From NCBI GenBank assembly GCA_964573705.1, contig CAZNLT010000001.1, positions 40,967-104,966 on the forward strand: 64,000 nt of DNA. Direction: 5' to 3'. A program made the position numbers and the translations under genes. Origin of the DNA: JAABSQ01 sp964573705 (GTDB lineage Bacteria > Desulfobacterota > Desulfobacteria > Desulfobacterales > Desulfococcaceae). The notes below the pieces were generated by a model, which was not told the DNA's origin, searched no databases, and was given only the letters and a program-made list of their open reading frames with translations. Positions 8,843 to 18,044 of this stretch are shown here, one piece after another; positions within the stretch are counted from its first letter, which is position 1, and every line of letters begins with the position of its first letter.

Positions 8843-9736
8843 ATGAAGCTTCCGGATTTTATCCACTTCGGCGGAGATGAAGTGCGGCCCATCTCCTTTG
8901 AGGAAGCCCGTATCGTTGTGCTTCCGCTTTGCTACGAACACGCCCCCTCTTACGGAGAGGGCAGTGAAAACGGACCCCTTCACCTGTTGAACGCTTCGGC
9001 CCAGTTGGAGGGGGTGGACGAAGAAACCCTGGTGGATTGGGCCGGCCTGGCCATCCATACCCTGCCGCCGGTTTTCCCGCCCAAAGACCCGAAAGCGGCC
9101 GTAGATCAAATGCGGGCCGCCGCCGACCGGGTGCTCGATCAAGGCAAGTTCCTGTTGTCTCTGGGCGGAGATCACGCCGTCTCCCTCGGCCCCATTCAGG
9201 CCGCAGCCAGGCGCTGCCCGCAGATCGGGGTGCTTCAGGTGGACGCGCATCTGGACCTGCGCAATGAGTGGAACGGCAGCCGGTACAATCATGCCTGTGT
9301 GATGAGGCGGGTGGCCGACGACATGGGGCTTTCCTTCGTTCAGGTGGGCATTCGGTCTTTTTCCGGGGAAGAGGCGCAATATGTGAAGAAAAAGCGGCTG
9401 GCCCCTTTTTACGCCCATGAGATTGCGGCGATTTCCGGAGATTCCCCCGGATCAGGGACGGGAAACTGGATCGAGCAAGTGGTCAACCGCCTTCCGGAGC
9501 AGGTTTATCTCACCCTCGATCTGGATGGTCTCGACCCCGCCGTCATGCCGGGCACCGGCACCCCGGAACCCGGGGGCCTCACCTATCGCCAGGTGGTTCG
9601 ACTTCTTCGGGCGGTGGGGCGAAACCGACAGGTGATCGCCGCCGATATCAATGAGTTGGCGAAAATTCCCGGCACCCGGGTATCCGAATTCACCGCCGCC
9701 AAACTTGCCACCAAAATCTTTGTGCATTGTACCTGA
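8843..9736 (+). CDS. speB: Agmatinase (ureohydrolase family)
   Basis: 297 residues of the arginase/agmatinase fold. The binuclear manganese ligands are visible in GGDHAVSLG, DAHLDLRNEW and LDLDGLDPAVMPGTGTPEPGG. It hydrolyses agmatine to putrescine and urea. It sits directly after pyruvoyl arginine decarboxylase and probably shares its promoter. Another ureohydrolase substrate cannot be excluded from sequence alone, but the gene pair makes agmatine by far the likeliest. Confidence 0.9.
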   Translation: MKLPDFIHFGGDEVRPISFEEARIVVLPLCYEHAPSYGEGSENGPLHLLNASAQLEGVDEETLVDWAGLAIHTLPPVFPPKDPKAAVDQMRAAADRVLDQGKFLLSLGGDHAVSLGPIQAAARRCPQIGVLQVDAHLDLRNEWNGSRYNHACVMRRVADDMGLSFVQVGIRSFSGEEAQYVKKKRLAPFYAHEIAAISGDSPGSGTGNWIEQVVNRLPEQVYLTLDLDGLDPAVMPGTGTPEPGGLTYRQVVRLLRAVGRNRQVIAADINELAKIPGTRVSEFTAAKLATKIFVHCT

Positions 9737-9825
9737 TCTTCCTGCTGTCGACCGCACATTGAATTTCATTCAGATTATAACCCTTCCCTAAAAAGCTAAG
9801 TCGCTATTAAGCCGCAAATTCTTTG

Positions 9826-9934
9826 TTGACACTTTGAGGAGCGATTTGGTACCTAAGATGCACAAGGAGAGGAACTCCCCTGCATCTGCCATCGGCGAGA
9901 CTTTCCGTCCTGTCGGCAGACAGCGTCCTTTTTT
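9826..9934 (+). promoter_or_regulatory. Candidate promoter and structured leader upstream of actB
   Basis: In the 297-base gap before actB a TTGACA (9826-9831) is followed by TAAGAT (9854-9859). The spacing of 22 is too long for a standard sigma70 promoter, so this part is weak. Downstream lies a segment that can fold: CTGTC (9910-9914) pairs with GACAG (9919-9923) and is followed by six T (9929-9934). An upstream TCTGCC can instead pair with GGCAGA (9915-9920), which would break that small hairpin. This resembles an attenuator or a short RNA but matches no class I know. Confidence 0.3.
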
Positions 9935-10033
9935 AAATCCCTGACTCAGTGGGTTGCAAGCGTGGTATTCAGTTGGTCCTTATCATCTATTAAATAAACG
10001 CGTTTCAGATTTTGTATGGGATTTTAATTTACA

Positions 10034-12997
10034 ATGGACCGTCGAACATTCCTCAAATTTGCCGGTATCGGCAGCCTTTCGGTCGCCGTGGGTTGCTCTT
10101 CTCAGCCTGATAAAACCATCTATTCCCTGGTTCACGCTCCCGACGACATGGTGACGGGAAAAGAAGCCTGGTATGCGAGCACCTGCCGGGAATGCCCGGC
10201 AGGGTGCGGCGTCATCGCCCGGAACCGGGAAGGCCGGGTCGTCAAAGTGGAGGGAAATCCGCTTCATCCCATCAACCACGGCAAAATCTGCATGCGCGGC
10301 CAGTCCGCGCTTCAGGCGATTTACAACCCCGATCGAATCAAAACCCCCCTGATAAAGAACGGCGATCGCCGGCAGACGCTTTCTTTCGCCGAGGCCGAAG
10401 CGGTATTAAAAGAAAAGGTTCAGGCGGCCTCCAGGCAAAAAAGCGGGGTGCGCATGATCACCGAAGTGCCGGGGGAGAGCACCCTTCGGGTCATGAACCG
10501 GTTTCTCGATTCTCTGAATGCACCCAAACCTCTGATCTACGAACCCTTCGCCTACGAATCCTTGAAGACGGCCAACTGGATCGTATTCGGACGGGAGGGG
10601 CTGCCTTCCTATCGCATGCAGGACGCCGATTTTCTGCTCTGCTTCGGAGCGGATTTTCTGGAGACCTGGCTCTCGCCGGTGGAATATGCCGGAAAATTCA
10701 AAAAAATGCATGCCTACACAGGGGGCCCTAAGCCGCTCTTCTATTTTGTCAGCCCGTATCAATCCATGACCGGCGCCAATGCCGACCACTGGCTGGCGCC
10801 GGTGCCCGGCGGTGAAACCGCCGTGGTCCTGGGCTGCATTCGGGAAGCCCTTCGCAGGGGCAGGGGCGGTCCGCTGCCCGGGTCGGTGGTCTCTTTTCTG
10901 AAAAAGAAGACCGAACCTTTCTCTCCAGAACGGGCGGCGGCGGAAGCCGGCATTGCGCCTCACGCCTTTCAGGAGATGGTCCGGCGCCTGTTGGCCGCCG
11001 AACGCCCCCTGGTGCTGGGGCCGGGAACGGCGACCGCCGATTCCGCTATGGATACCCATGCGGCGGTGAATCTGCTCAACATGATTCTGGACCCGCATCT
11101 GAGCCTGTTCGACTTTTCCGACCGGCACCGGGTGGAACTGGCCGCGACCGGGGCCGAGGTCCGGGAGTTCTTCGAGGGTCTGGAAGAAGAAACCGTCTCC
11201 TTTCTGCTGATCAACAATGCGAATCCCGCTTTTTCACTGCCCGAGACGGCCCGGGTCCGGAAGATCCTCTCCCGGGAATCGCTTTTTACGGTCTGTTTCA
11301 GCAACTTCATGGACGAGACCGCCGAACTGGCCGACCTGATTTTTCCGGTCCAACTGCCCCTGGAACGATGGGGGGAATACGGCGGAAAGCATCGGGTGGT
11401 ATCGACCCTTCAGCCGGCCATGGGGAATCTCATCGGGGCCCCTTCTCTGCCCGAGGTGCTCCTTCGGTCGACCGCTTCACCCATCGGCGGCATCGCCGAG
11501 GATATTCAGACCGTGCTCATCGGAGAACTGGTCCGGGACAAAAAAATTGAATCGAAGCGGGACTGGCTGCACACGGTTCAGCGGGGCGGGGTTTTCGAAG
11601 GTGAGCCGAAAGATACCGAATCCCCCGAACTGGTGATTTCAAAGGACCTCTTTACATGTTTTGAAAAAACCCTGCCGGCCGCCGAAGGTGTCCACGGCGA
11701 TCATACCGCGGCTTTTATGGCCGTCCCCTCCATTCGGTTTTTCGACGGCCGCGGCGCCAACCGCCCTTGGCTCTGTGAAATTCCCGACCCGTTGACGAAG
11801 GTGGCCTGGCAGAGTCCGGTCCTGCTTCATCCGGACACATTAAAGCGCCTGAATACCGAGGATGGAGATTTTCTTACCCTGAAATCGAAGAACGGGGAGC
11901 TGAAGGCGCCCGCCTATGGATTCACCGGGGTCCGCCCCGGATTGGCGGTGATGGCCGTCGGCCAGGGCCATTCGGCATACGGGCGGTATGCCGAAGCAAG
12001 AGGGTCCAATCCCTTTCGGCTGCTTTCCCATGAAGCGGACCCGGTCTCCGGCGCACCGGCTTTTGTGATTCCCGCGGTGTCCATCGAAAAGTCGGGCGGC
12101 CGGATGAAGATCTCCAATACCGACGGCAGTAAATTCCAACACGACCGGAAGATCGCCCTTTCCGTCGGGATCCATGAACTGGGCGGCCACGGCGGTCATC
12201 ACGGGGAGGAACACGGGTTCGGGATGCACGAATTTCCCCTCACCCTGCCGCTGCCCGAAGGGTACGCCCCGCATCGGGACCTCTATCCGCCTCACGAACA
12301 TCAAAACGACTACCGGTGGGGAATGATCGTCGATCTGGACCGGTGCATCGGGTGCGCGGCCTGCACGGCGGCCTGCTATGCAGAAAACAACCTCGGGGTG
12401 GTGGGAGAAGAGCGGATCATCGAAGGCCGTGAAATGTCCTGGATGCGGATCGAACGCTACCATGATCAGAAGCGGATGGAGAAGATCACCTTTTTTCCCA
12501 TGTTCTGCCAGCACTGCGACAATGCCCCCTGCGAATCGGTCTGTCCGGTATACGCGCCTCACCACGGAAAAGAGGGGATCAACAACCAGATCTACAACCG
12601 GTGTATCGGAACCCGGTACTGCTCTCAGAACTGCCCTTACAAGGTCCGCCGTTTCAACTGGTTTCAGTGGGAATGGCCCGATCCTTTGAACCGGCAGCTC
12701 AACCCGGACGTCACCGTCCGCACCAAGGGGGTCATGGAAAAATGCTCCTTTTGCGTTCAGCGGATCAAAACCGCCCACGGGAAAGCCAAGGACGAAAAGC
12801 GGCGCATTCTGGACGGCGAAGTGGCGCCCGCCTGCGTCCAGACCTGCCCGACCAACGCCCTGGTCTTCGGAAACCTGGCCGATAAAAACAGCCGGGTCCG
12901 CAGACTGACGGAAAATCCCCGTGCGTACCAGGTCATGGGATACCTCAACACCAAACCCGCTGTCATCTATCTGAAGAAGGTAGTTCAGGAGATCTGA
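10034..12997 (+). CDS. actB: Alternative complex III subunit ActB (molybdopterin-like/iron-sulfur fusion)
   Basis: 987 residues. A twin-arginine leader (MDRRTFLKFAG) precedes a molybdopterin-oxidoreductase-like region (about 40-720) and a ferredoxin-like region (about 750-987). The latter has four cysteine groups: CIGCAACTAAC, CQHCDNAPCESVC, CIGTRYCSQNC, and CSFC plus CVQTC. This B1-B2 fusion is the mark of ActB, the peripheral subunit of the quinol:cytochrome c oxidoreductase that replaces the bc1 complex. Unusually, the N-terminal domain keeps a CxxCxxxC...C cluster motif (C51, C54, C58, C86), which I expect to be absent in textbook ActB. There is no clear ribosome site before the ATG, but the Tat leader fixes the start. 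ActC begins 4 bases after the stop. Confidence 0.93.
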   Translation: MDRRTFLKFAGIGSLSVAVGCSSQPDKTIYSLVHAPDDMVTGKEAWYASTCRECPAGCGVIARNREGRVVKVEGNPLHPINHGKICMRGQSALQAIYNPDRIKTPLIKNGDRRQTLSFAEAEAVLKEKVQAASRQKSGVRMITEVPGESTLRVMNRFLDSLNAPKPLIYEPFAYESLKTANWIVFGREGLPSYRMQDADFLLCFGADFLETWLSPVEYAGKFKKMHAYTGGPKPLFYFVSPYQSMTGANADHWLAPVPGGETAVVLGCIREALRRGRGGPLPGSVVSFLKKKTEPFSPERAAAEAGIAPHAFQEMVRRLLAAERPLVLGPGTATADSAMDTHAAVNLLNMILDPHLSLFDFSDRHRVELAATGAEVREFFEGLEEETVSFLLINNANPAFSLPETARVRKILSRESLFTVCFSNFMDETAELADLIFPVQLPLERWGEYGGKHRVVSTLQPAMGNLIGAPSLPEVLLRSTASPIGGIAEDIQTVLIGELVRDKKIESKRDWLHTVQRGGVFEGEPKDTESPELVISKDLFTCFEKTLPAAEGVHGDHTAAFMAVPSIRFFDGRGANRPWLCEIPDPLTKVAWQSPVLLHPDTLKRLNTEDGDFLTLKSKNGELKAPAYGFTGVRPGLAVMAVGQGHSAYGRYAEARGSNPFRLLSHEADPVSGAPAFVIPAVSIEKSGGRMKISNTDGSKFQHDRKIALSVGIHELGGHGGHHGEEHGFGMHEFPLTLPLPEGYAPHRDLYPPHEHQNDYRWGMIVDLDRCIGCAACTAACYAENNLGVVGEERIIEGREMSWMRIERYHDQKRMEKITFFPMFCQHCDNAPCESVCPVYAPHHGKEGINNQIYNRCIGTRYCSQNCPYKVRRFNWFQWEWPDPLNRQLNPDVTVRTKGVMEKCSFCVQRIKTAHGKAKDEKRRILDGEVAPACVQTCPTNALVFGNLADKNSRVRRLTENPRAYQVMGYLNTKPAVIYLKKVVQEI

Positions 12998-13001
12998 AGA
13001 C

Positions 13002-14330
13002 ATGGAGAATACGGCGAACCTGACTCCCGCGAGAATCGATTCCATTGTTCTGAGGACCCTCACCCCCGCCACCCGCACCTACTGGTATACAGTGGCCCTT
13101 CTCTTTTTCGGTGCGGTAATCGGGCTTTGCTGCTGGATTTACCAGATATTTGTCGGTATCGGGGTCGGCGGGCAGAACAATCCGGTGGCCTGGGGGACCT
13201 ACCTGATCAACTTCGTCTTCTGGGTGGGGATCGCCCATTCGGGGACCCTGATTTCGGCGATCCTGTTTCTGTTTCGGGCCGGATGGCGAAACCCGATCGC
13301 CCGAGCCTCCGAAACCATGACCGTGTTCGCGGTCATGACCGCCGGCCTTTTCCCGTTGATCCACCTGGGGCGGGTCTGGCTGGTCTACTATATGATCCCA
13401 TATCCCAATCAGCGGAACCTCTGGCCCAATTTCACCTCGCCGCTGATGTTCGACATCGTCGCCATCAGCACCTATCTCACCGTCAGCGCCCTGTTCTGGT
13501 ACACCGGAATGATCCCGGACCTGGCGACCATCCGGGACCGGGCGGTGGGGACCCGAAAAAAGATCTTCACCATCCTGTCTCTGGGGTGGACCGGTCAGTT
13601 CGACCAGTGGCGCCATTATGCCCGGGGCTATCTTTTCTTCGCGGCCCTGGCGACCCCGCTGGTGATTTCGGTCCACAGCGTGGTCTCCTGGGACTTCGGT
13701 CTGGGGGTGGTTCCAGGCTGGCACAGCACCATTTTCGCCCCCTATTTCGTGGCCGGCGCCATTCATTCGGGCCTGGCCATGGTCCTGACCCTGATGATCC
13801 CCATGCGGAAAATTTTCCATTACGAAGAGATCATCACGATGAAAGTCCTCGAAAGCGTGGCCAAGACCATTATCCTGACCGGCATGATCGTCGGGTATGC
13901 CTATGTCGTCGAGATCTTCATCGCCTGGTTCAGCTGGAACCCGGTGGAGCGGGAGGCTTTCTGGTGGCGGATTTTCGGGGATTACAGCCTCGAATACTGG
14001 ATCATGACCGTCTGCAATGTCTTCGTTCCGGTCCTTCTCTTCTTCAAAAAAATCCGGACCAGCATCAAGGCCCTGTTTACCATCTCCATTCTGGTTAACG
14101 TCGGCATGTGGTATGAACGGTTCGTCATCATCGTCGGAGGGCCGGCCCATGATTTTCTTCCCCATGCCTGGGGGCTTTACGCCCCGTCGATGATCGAGAT
14201 GGGGATCATGCTGGGGACCTTCTGCATGTTCTTCATGTTGTTTCTGCTTTTCGTCAAGCATATGCCCTCGATTTCCATGACGGAAATGAAGGAATCCCTC
14301 GCACACGGAGGCGGCGATGGCCACGAGTAG
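13002..14330 (+). CDS. actC: Alternative complex III subunit ActC (NrfD-like quinol-binding membrane protein)
   Basis: 442 residues with about ten membrane helices, of the NrfD/PsrC family. In alternative complex III ActC carries the quinol site that feeds electrons to the ActB iron-sulfur clusters. Recognisable features are the N-terminal loop, a conserved NPVAWGTYLINFVFWVGIAHSGT region and the helix pair around HAWGLYAPS near the C-terminus. It lies between actB and actD, overlapping actD by 14 bases. Confidence 0.93.
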   Translation: MENTANLTPARIDSIVLRTLTPATRTYWYTVALLFFGAVIGLCCWIYQIFVGIGVGGQNNPVAWGTYLINFVFWVGIAHSGTLISAILFLFRAGWRNPIARASETMTVFAVMTAGLFPLIHLGRVWLVYYMIPYPNQRNLWPNFTSPLMFDIVAISTYLTVSALFWYTGMIPDLATIRDRAVGTRKKIFTILSLGWTGQFDQWRHYARGYLFFAALATPLVISVHSVVSWDFGLGVVPGWHSTIFAPYFVAGAIHSGLAMVLTLMIPMRKIFHYEEIITMKVLESVAKTIILTGMIVGYAYVVEIFIAWFSWNPVEREAFWWRIFGDYSLEYWIMTVCNVFVPVLLFFKKIRTSIKALFTISILVNVGMWYERFVIIVGGPAHDFLPHAWGLYAPSMIEMGIMLGTFCMFFMLFLLFVKHMPSISMTEMKESLAHGGGDGHE

Positions 14331-14853
14331 TAAATATGTGATGGGACTGTTCAAGGAAGAAAGCGCCGTGGTTTCCGTTCTGGAAGCCCTCAAGGAATCC
14401 CCTTGGAAGCTGTATCGGGTTCACGGCCCCTATCCGAGCGAAAAAATCCTTCACGCCCTGAAGAGCAAAAAAAGCAAGGTCGGATACTTCACCCTGATCG
14501 GCGGCATCACCGGGCTTGTGATCGGGTTCGCGCTTCCCATCTCTACCTCGGTCCAGTGGAACCTGATCGTGAGCGGCAAGCCGATTATCGCGCCGATCCC
14601 GTTTTTCGTGGTCGGGTTTGAACTGACCATTCTGTTCGGCGTGCTGGGAACGGTACTCGGGCTGTTGCTGAATGCCGGACTCCCCGAATTCAAGGGCCTG
14701 AAACTCTATGACGAGCGGTGTTCGGGAGAGCATTTCGGGATTATCGCCGCCTGCGATCCCGGGGGGGAGCCGGATTTGACCGCCTTTTTCGAGAAGCAGG
14801 GCGGGGAGGTGCGGCGCTTTGATGAAGCGGACTCGGAGCAATCAACCACTTAG
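14317..14853 (+). CDS. actD: Alternative complex III subunit ActD (DUF3341)
   Basis: 178 residues of the DUF3341 family. A soluble N-terminal part (about 1-60) has the typical GLFKEESAVVSVLEALK opening. Two membrane helices follow (about 62-82 and 98-122), then a soluble C-terminal part. DUF3341 proteins are ActD, a small membrane subunit with no cofactor. The gene starts inside the end of actC, indicating translational coupling. Confidence 0.9.
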   Translation: MATSSKYVMGLFKEESAVVSVLEALKESPWKLYRVHGPYPSEKILHALKSKKSKVGYFTLIGGITGLVIGFALPISTSVQWNLIVSGKPIIAPIPFFVVGFELTILFGVLGTVLGLLLNAGLPEFKGLKLYDERCSGEHFGIIAACDPGGEPDLTAFFEKQGGEVRRFDEADSEQSTT

Positions 14854-14889
14854 ACCCCGACAGGAGGGGGAGATCGACAGAGGATCGGC

Positions 14890-16104
14890 ATGACAACCCA
14901 TAACGCCAACGGATCAATCGCCAAGAACAGGTCGGTTTTCTGGATCTTTTCACTTTTCGTTCTGGCCGGCATCGGCGGATTTCTGCTGCTGCTGAGCTTC
15001 AGACAATATGAGCGGGCCTGGCAGATCTACCTGGTCAATTTCCTCTTCTGGTCCGCGGTGGCCCAAGGGGGGCTTCTGTTTTCCATGGTTATGCACATCA
15101 CCAAGGCCGGATGGAGCCGGGCCCTTGAAAATCTCTCCGAAGCCTTTGTTGCATTTTTCCCGATCTCCTTCATTCTCTTCCTGGTCTTATTTCTGGGGCG
15201 GGAGCATCTGTTTCCCTGGCTGCATCAGGACCTTCACGGAAAAGAGGTCTGGCTGAACCTTCCGTTTCTGTTTACCCGGGATTTGACGGGGCTGCTGATT
15301 CTCTACGGGTCGGGATTCGCCTACTGCCATTACGCCGTAAAATCAAAAATCCGCACCGAGGGGGGCGGTCTGATCCGCGCGTTCCTGAAGAAAACCGGCG
15401 TCTATCGGCCCGAAGACCGGGAACATTACCGGCGCAGAATGACCGTCACCGCCATCGTCTACATGTTCGCCTATGCCTGGGTGCTTACCCTGATCTCTTT
15501 CGACCTGGTGATGAGCATGGACCCCCATTTCATCTCCACCCTGTTCGGCGGCTATTTTTTCATCAAGGCCTTTTATATCGGCCTCGGCGGGGTGATCATT
15601 ACGGCATCCGTCGTCTCTCTGGTGTATGGCGACGATTCCCAGCTCAAGCCGGCTCATTTTCATGACATCGGAAAGCTCTTTTTCGCCTTTTGCGTGGTCT
15701 GGGCCTATTTTCTCTATGCCCAGGTGCTGGTGATCTGGTACGGGAACGTGCCAGAGGATGCCCACTACCTTCTGAACCGGTTCATTTCCCAGCCCTGGAA
15801 AATGCTTCTGGCATTCATCTTCGTCGCCGCTTTCGTGGTCCCCTTTCTCTCCCTGCTCAACATGAAAGCCAAGACACGACCGAAGCTGATGCTGACTCTC
15901 TGCTCTCTGGCCATGCTCGGCATCTGGCTGGACAACCTGCTGCTGATCGGCCCGCCCCTGGGATTCGACACCTCCTCCCTGGCATTGCAGTTGTTTGATC
16001 TGCTGATCAGCCTGGGCTTTCTGGGATTGATGGTGATGGCGGTCGCCTATTTTCTGCAACTGTTTCCTGAGCTTGTGCTTACAGCGGATAAGAAGGTAAG
16101 CTAA
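14890..16104 (+). CDS. actF: Alternative complex III subunit ActF (second NrfD-like membrane protein)
   Basis: 404 residues, about ten membrane helices, related to ActC. It shows the ActF-type LVNFLFWSAVAQGG helix and MSMDPHFISTLFGGYFF loop. ActF is the second integral membrane subunit and lies next to ActC in known structures. A GGAGGGGG-rich sequence lies upstream. In the usual gene order a monoheme cytochrome (ActE) would come between ActD and ActF; here it is missing from that position and a likely counterpart sits at 19776. The stop overlaps the start of the pentaheme cytochrome gene. Confidence 0.9.
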   Translation: MTTHNANGSIAKNRSVFWIFSLFVLAGIGGFLLLLSFRQYERAWQIYLVNFLFWSAVAQGGLLFSMVMHITKAGWSRALENLSEAFVAFFPISFILFLVLFLGREHLFPWLHQDLHGKEVWLNLPFLFTRDLTGLLILYGSGFAYCHYAVKSKIRTEGGGLIRAFLKKTGVYRPEDREHYRRRMTVTAIVYMFAYAWVLTLISFDLVMSMDPHFISTLFGGYFFIKAFYIGLGGVIITASVVSLVYGDDSQLKPAHFHDIGKLFFAFCVVWAYFLYAQVLVIWYGNVPEDAHYLLNRFISQPWKMLLAFIFVAAFVVPFLSLLNMKAKTRPKLMLTLCSLAMLGIWLDNLLLIGPPLGFDTSSLALQLFDLLISLGFLGLMVMAVAYFLQLFPELVLTADKKVS

Positions 16105-16655
16105 TGAACCTATTCGAACGGATTCGGGATTTTTTCCGTGCGGTGGCACAGAACAAAGGGGTTCTGTTTCTGACGGCACTCACCTTTGTTTTGACCGGTG
16201 CGTTTCTCTATTTTTTCTACTCGCCGCCGGCGGCCCGGATCGGTCCCGAGCAGCCCATCCCCTTCAGCCATCGGCTTCATGCCGGAACCAAGATGATCGA
16301 GTGCCGGTTCTGTCATCCCTATGTGGCCCGGTCCCGGTATCCGGGGATACCGCCGGTGGAAAAATGTCTGTATTGTCATGAATACATCATTGCCAACCAT
16401 CCTCAGATTTTAAAGGAACACAATTACTACGACACCGAGACCCCCACGCCCTGGAAAAAGGTCTTCTATGTTCCCGAGCATGTGCTGTTCAATCATCAGC
16501 GGCATATCAAACGGAATTTCGAATGCCAAAAGTGCCACGGCGCGGTCGAGACCATGGATCGCCTGAACAAGCATTATTTTCAAATGGGCTTTTGCTTCAG
16601 GTGCCACCAGGAAAACAACGCCAACCTCGACTGCTGGCTTGCATGTCATAGTTAA
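16104..16655 (+). CDS. actA: Alternative complex III multiheme cytochrome c subunit (ActA-like)
   Basis: 183 residues with one N-terminal membrane helix (about 20-40) and a periplasmic part. The latter has four CXXCH motifs (C67-H71, C88-H92, C141-H145, C164-H168) and a fifth, CWLACH, with three residues between the cysteines (C177-C181-H182) at the extreme C-terminus. Five hemes fit ActA, the pentaheme subunit that passes electrons from the iron-sulfur chain to downstream cytochromes. In canonical clusters actA is first; here it is last of the act genes, 15 bases before ccoN. The CX3CH site is unusual and may or may not bind heme. Confidence 0.88.
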   Translation: MNLFERIRDFFRAVAQNKGVLFLTALTFVLTGAFLYFFYSPPAARIGPEQPIPFSHRLHAGTKMIECRFCHPYVARSRYPGIPPVEKCLYCHEYIIANHPQILKEHNYYDTETPTPWKKVFYVPEHVLFNHQRHIKRNFECQKCHGAVETMDRLNKHYFQMGFCFRCHQENNANLDCWLACHS

Positions 16656-16670
16656 TCAAGGAGATCTTTC

Positions 16671-18044
16671 ATGTCATCCGTAACGAAATGGCTGCCGGAG
16701 CAGCATCGAACCTCCATCCTGTTTATGATGACCTCCGGTTTCTGGATGGCCATGGCGACGCTGGTGGGCCTGACGGCGGCCACCGAACTGATCGCACCGG
16801 ATCTCACGGAAGGGATCGGATGGCTCGTCTTCGGCCGGCTGCGCCCGACCCATGTCAATCTGGTGCTGTTCGGGTTCGTCGTACCCGGATTTCTCGGCGC
16901 CGCATTCTATATTCTTCCCCGCCTGCTGCGAACCGATATCTACAGCGAAAAGCTGGGCATGCTCACCGTCGGACTCTGGAATCTGACGGTGTTCGCCGGG
17001 ATGGCGACCTTGATGATGGGGTTGTCTCAGGGACGGGAATACGCCGAATTCATCTGGCCGGTGGACATGATGATCGTGGTGGTCTTCTCCATGGTCTTTT
17101 ACAACTTCGTGATGACGGTTCGAAACCGCCGGGAAGAGCTGTTGTATGTTTCGGTCTGGTATATCTGCGCCGCCATCATTCTGACCATGCTGACCTTTTC
17201 ACTCGGGAACGTCGTTTGGCGGCCTACATCCGGGGCCCTTACGGGTATTCCCGATGCCACCCTGCTCTGGTTTTACGGCCACAATATATTCGGGCTGCTG
17301 CTGACGCCTCTGGCCCTGGGGGTGGCCTATTACGTGGTTCCCCGAGCCACCGGAAACCCGCTGTACAGCCACACCCTGTCTCTTCTGGGATTCTGGTCTC
17401 TGTTTATCGTCTATACCCATATCGGTACCCATCATCTGCTTCAGGTCCCGGTACCCACCTGGCTGAAGGTCATCAGCATTGTCGACAGTATCGGGATGGT
17501 GATCCCGGTCATGGCCTTTTTGATCAATATCTGGTACACCGCCAAGGGCCGGCTGGGGGTGCTTCAGAACGATACCGCGGCCAAATTCGTGTTTACCGGC
17601 ACCATCATGTATTTTATCGTCAGTATTCAGGGGTCGGTCATGGCCCTGCCTTCGGTTCAGCGCATCACCCACTTCAACAACTGGGTGGTGGGCCACGCCC
17701 ACATCGGGGTTTTCGCCTTCGCCGGCATGATCGCCCTGGGCGGGATCTATTATGTGCTTCCCCGGGTGGTGGGCAAACCGATCTACAGTAAATTTCTGGT
17801 GGATGTTCAGTACTGGCTGATTCTGATCGGCGCCATCGGTTTTGCCGTCGTGTTGACCATCGTCGGCCTGATTCAAGGCAATTCCTGGTACAACGGCGAA
17901 ACGGTCTACCGGGTCCTGACTCAGGTTCATATCTATTATGTGATTCGAGCTTCCCTCGGGGTCACCATTTTTACGGGAGCACTGATCGGTATGTACAATA
18001 TTTTCAGAACCATTTTTTACACCCCCGGAGAAGTGACATCATGA
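16671..18044 (+). CDS. ccoN: cbb3-type cytochrome c oxidase subunit I
   Basis: 457 residues, about twelve helices. All metal ligands are visible: His61 and His344 for the low-spin heme b, His342 for heme b3, and His204, His254 and His255 for CuB. The helix contexts (RPTHVNL, WFYGHN, IGTHHLLQ, VGHAHIG) are those of CcoN rather than of aa3-type subunit I. It reduces O2 to water at very low oxygen and pumps protons. The ribosome site AAGGAG lies just upstream. It overlaps the next gene by 4 bases. Confidence 0.95.
   Translation: MSSVTKWLPEQHRTSILFMMTSGFWMAMATLVGLTAATELIAPDLTEGIGWLVFGRLRPTHVNLVLFGFVVPGFLGAAFYILPRLLRTDIYSEKLGMLTVGLWNLTVFAGMATLMMGLSQGREYAEFIWPVDMMIVVVFSMVFYNFVMTVRNRREELLYVSVWYICAAIILTMLTFSLGNVVWRPTSGALTGIPDATLLWFYGHNIFGLLLTPLALGVAYYVVPRATGNPLYSHTLSLLGFWSLFIVYTHIGTHHLLQVPVPTWLKVISIVDSIGMVIPVMAFLINIWYTAKGRLGVLQNDTAAKFVFTGTIMYFIVSIQGSVMALPSVQRITHFNNWVVGHAHIGVFAFAGMIALGGIYYVLPRVVGKPIYSKFLVDVQYWLILIGAIGFAVVLTIVGLIQGNSWYNGETVYRVLTQVHIYYVIRASLGVTIFTGALIGMYNIFRTIFYTPGEVTS

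Noticed and set aside
12963..14393. 476-codon open frame on the minus strand
   Set aside because: Shadow of actC; composition is His/Gly/Asp-rich nonsense typical of antisense frames in GC-rich DNA.
10034..16655. Qrc-type menaquinone reductase complex
   Set aside because: ActB is a molybdopterin-like/ferredoxin fusion and DUF3341 plus two NrfD-like subunits are present, which define alternative complex III.
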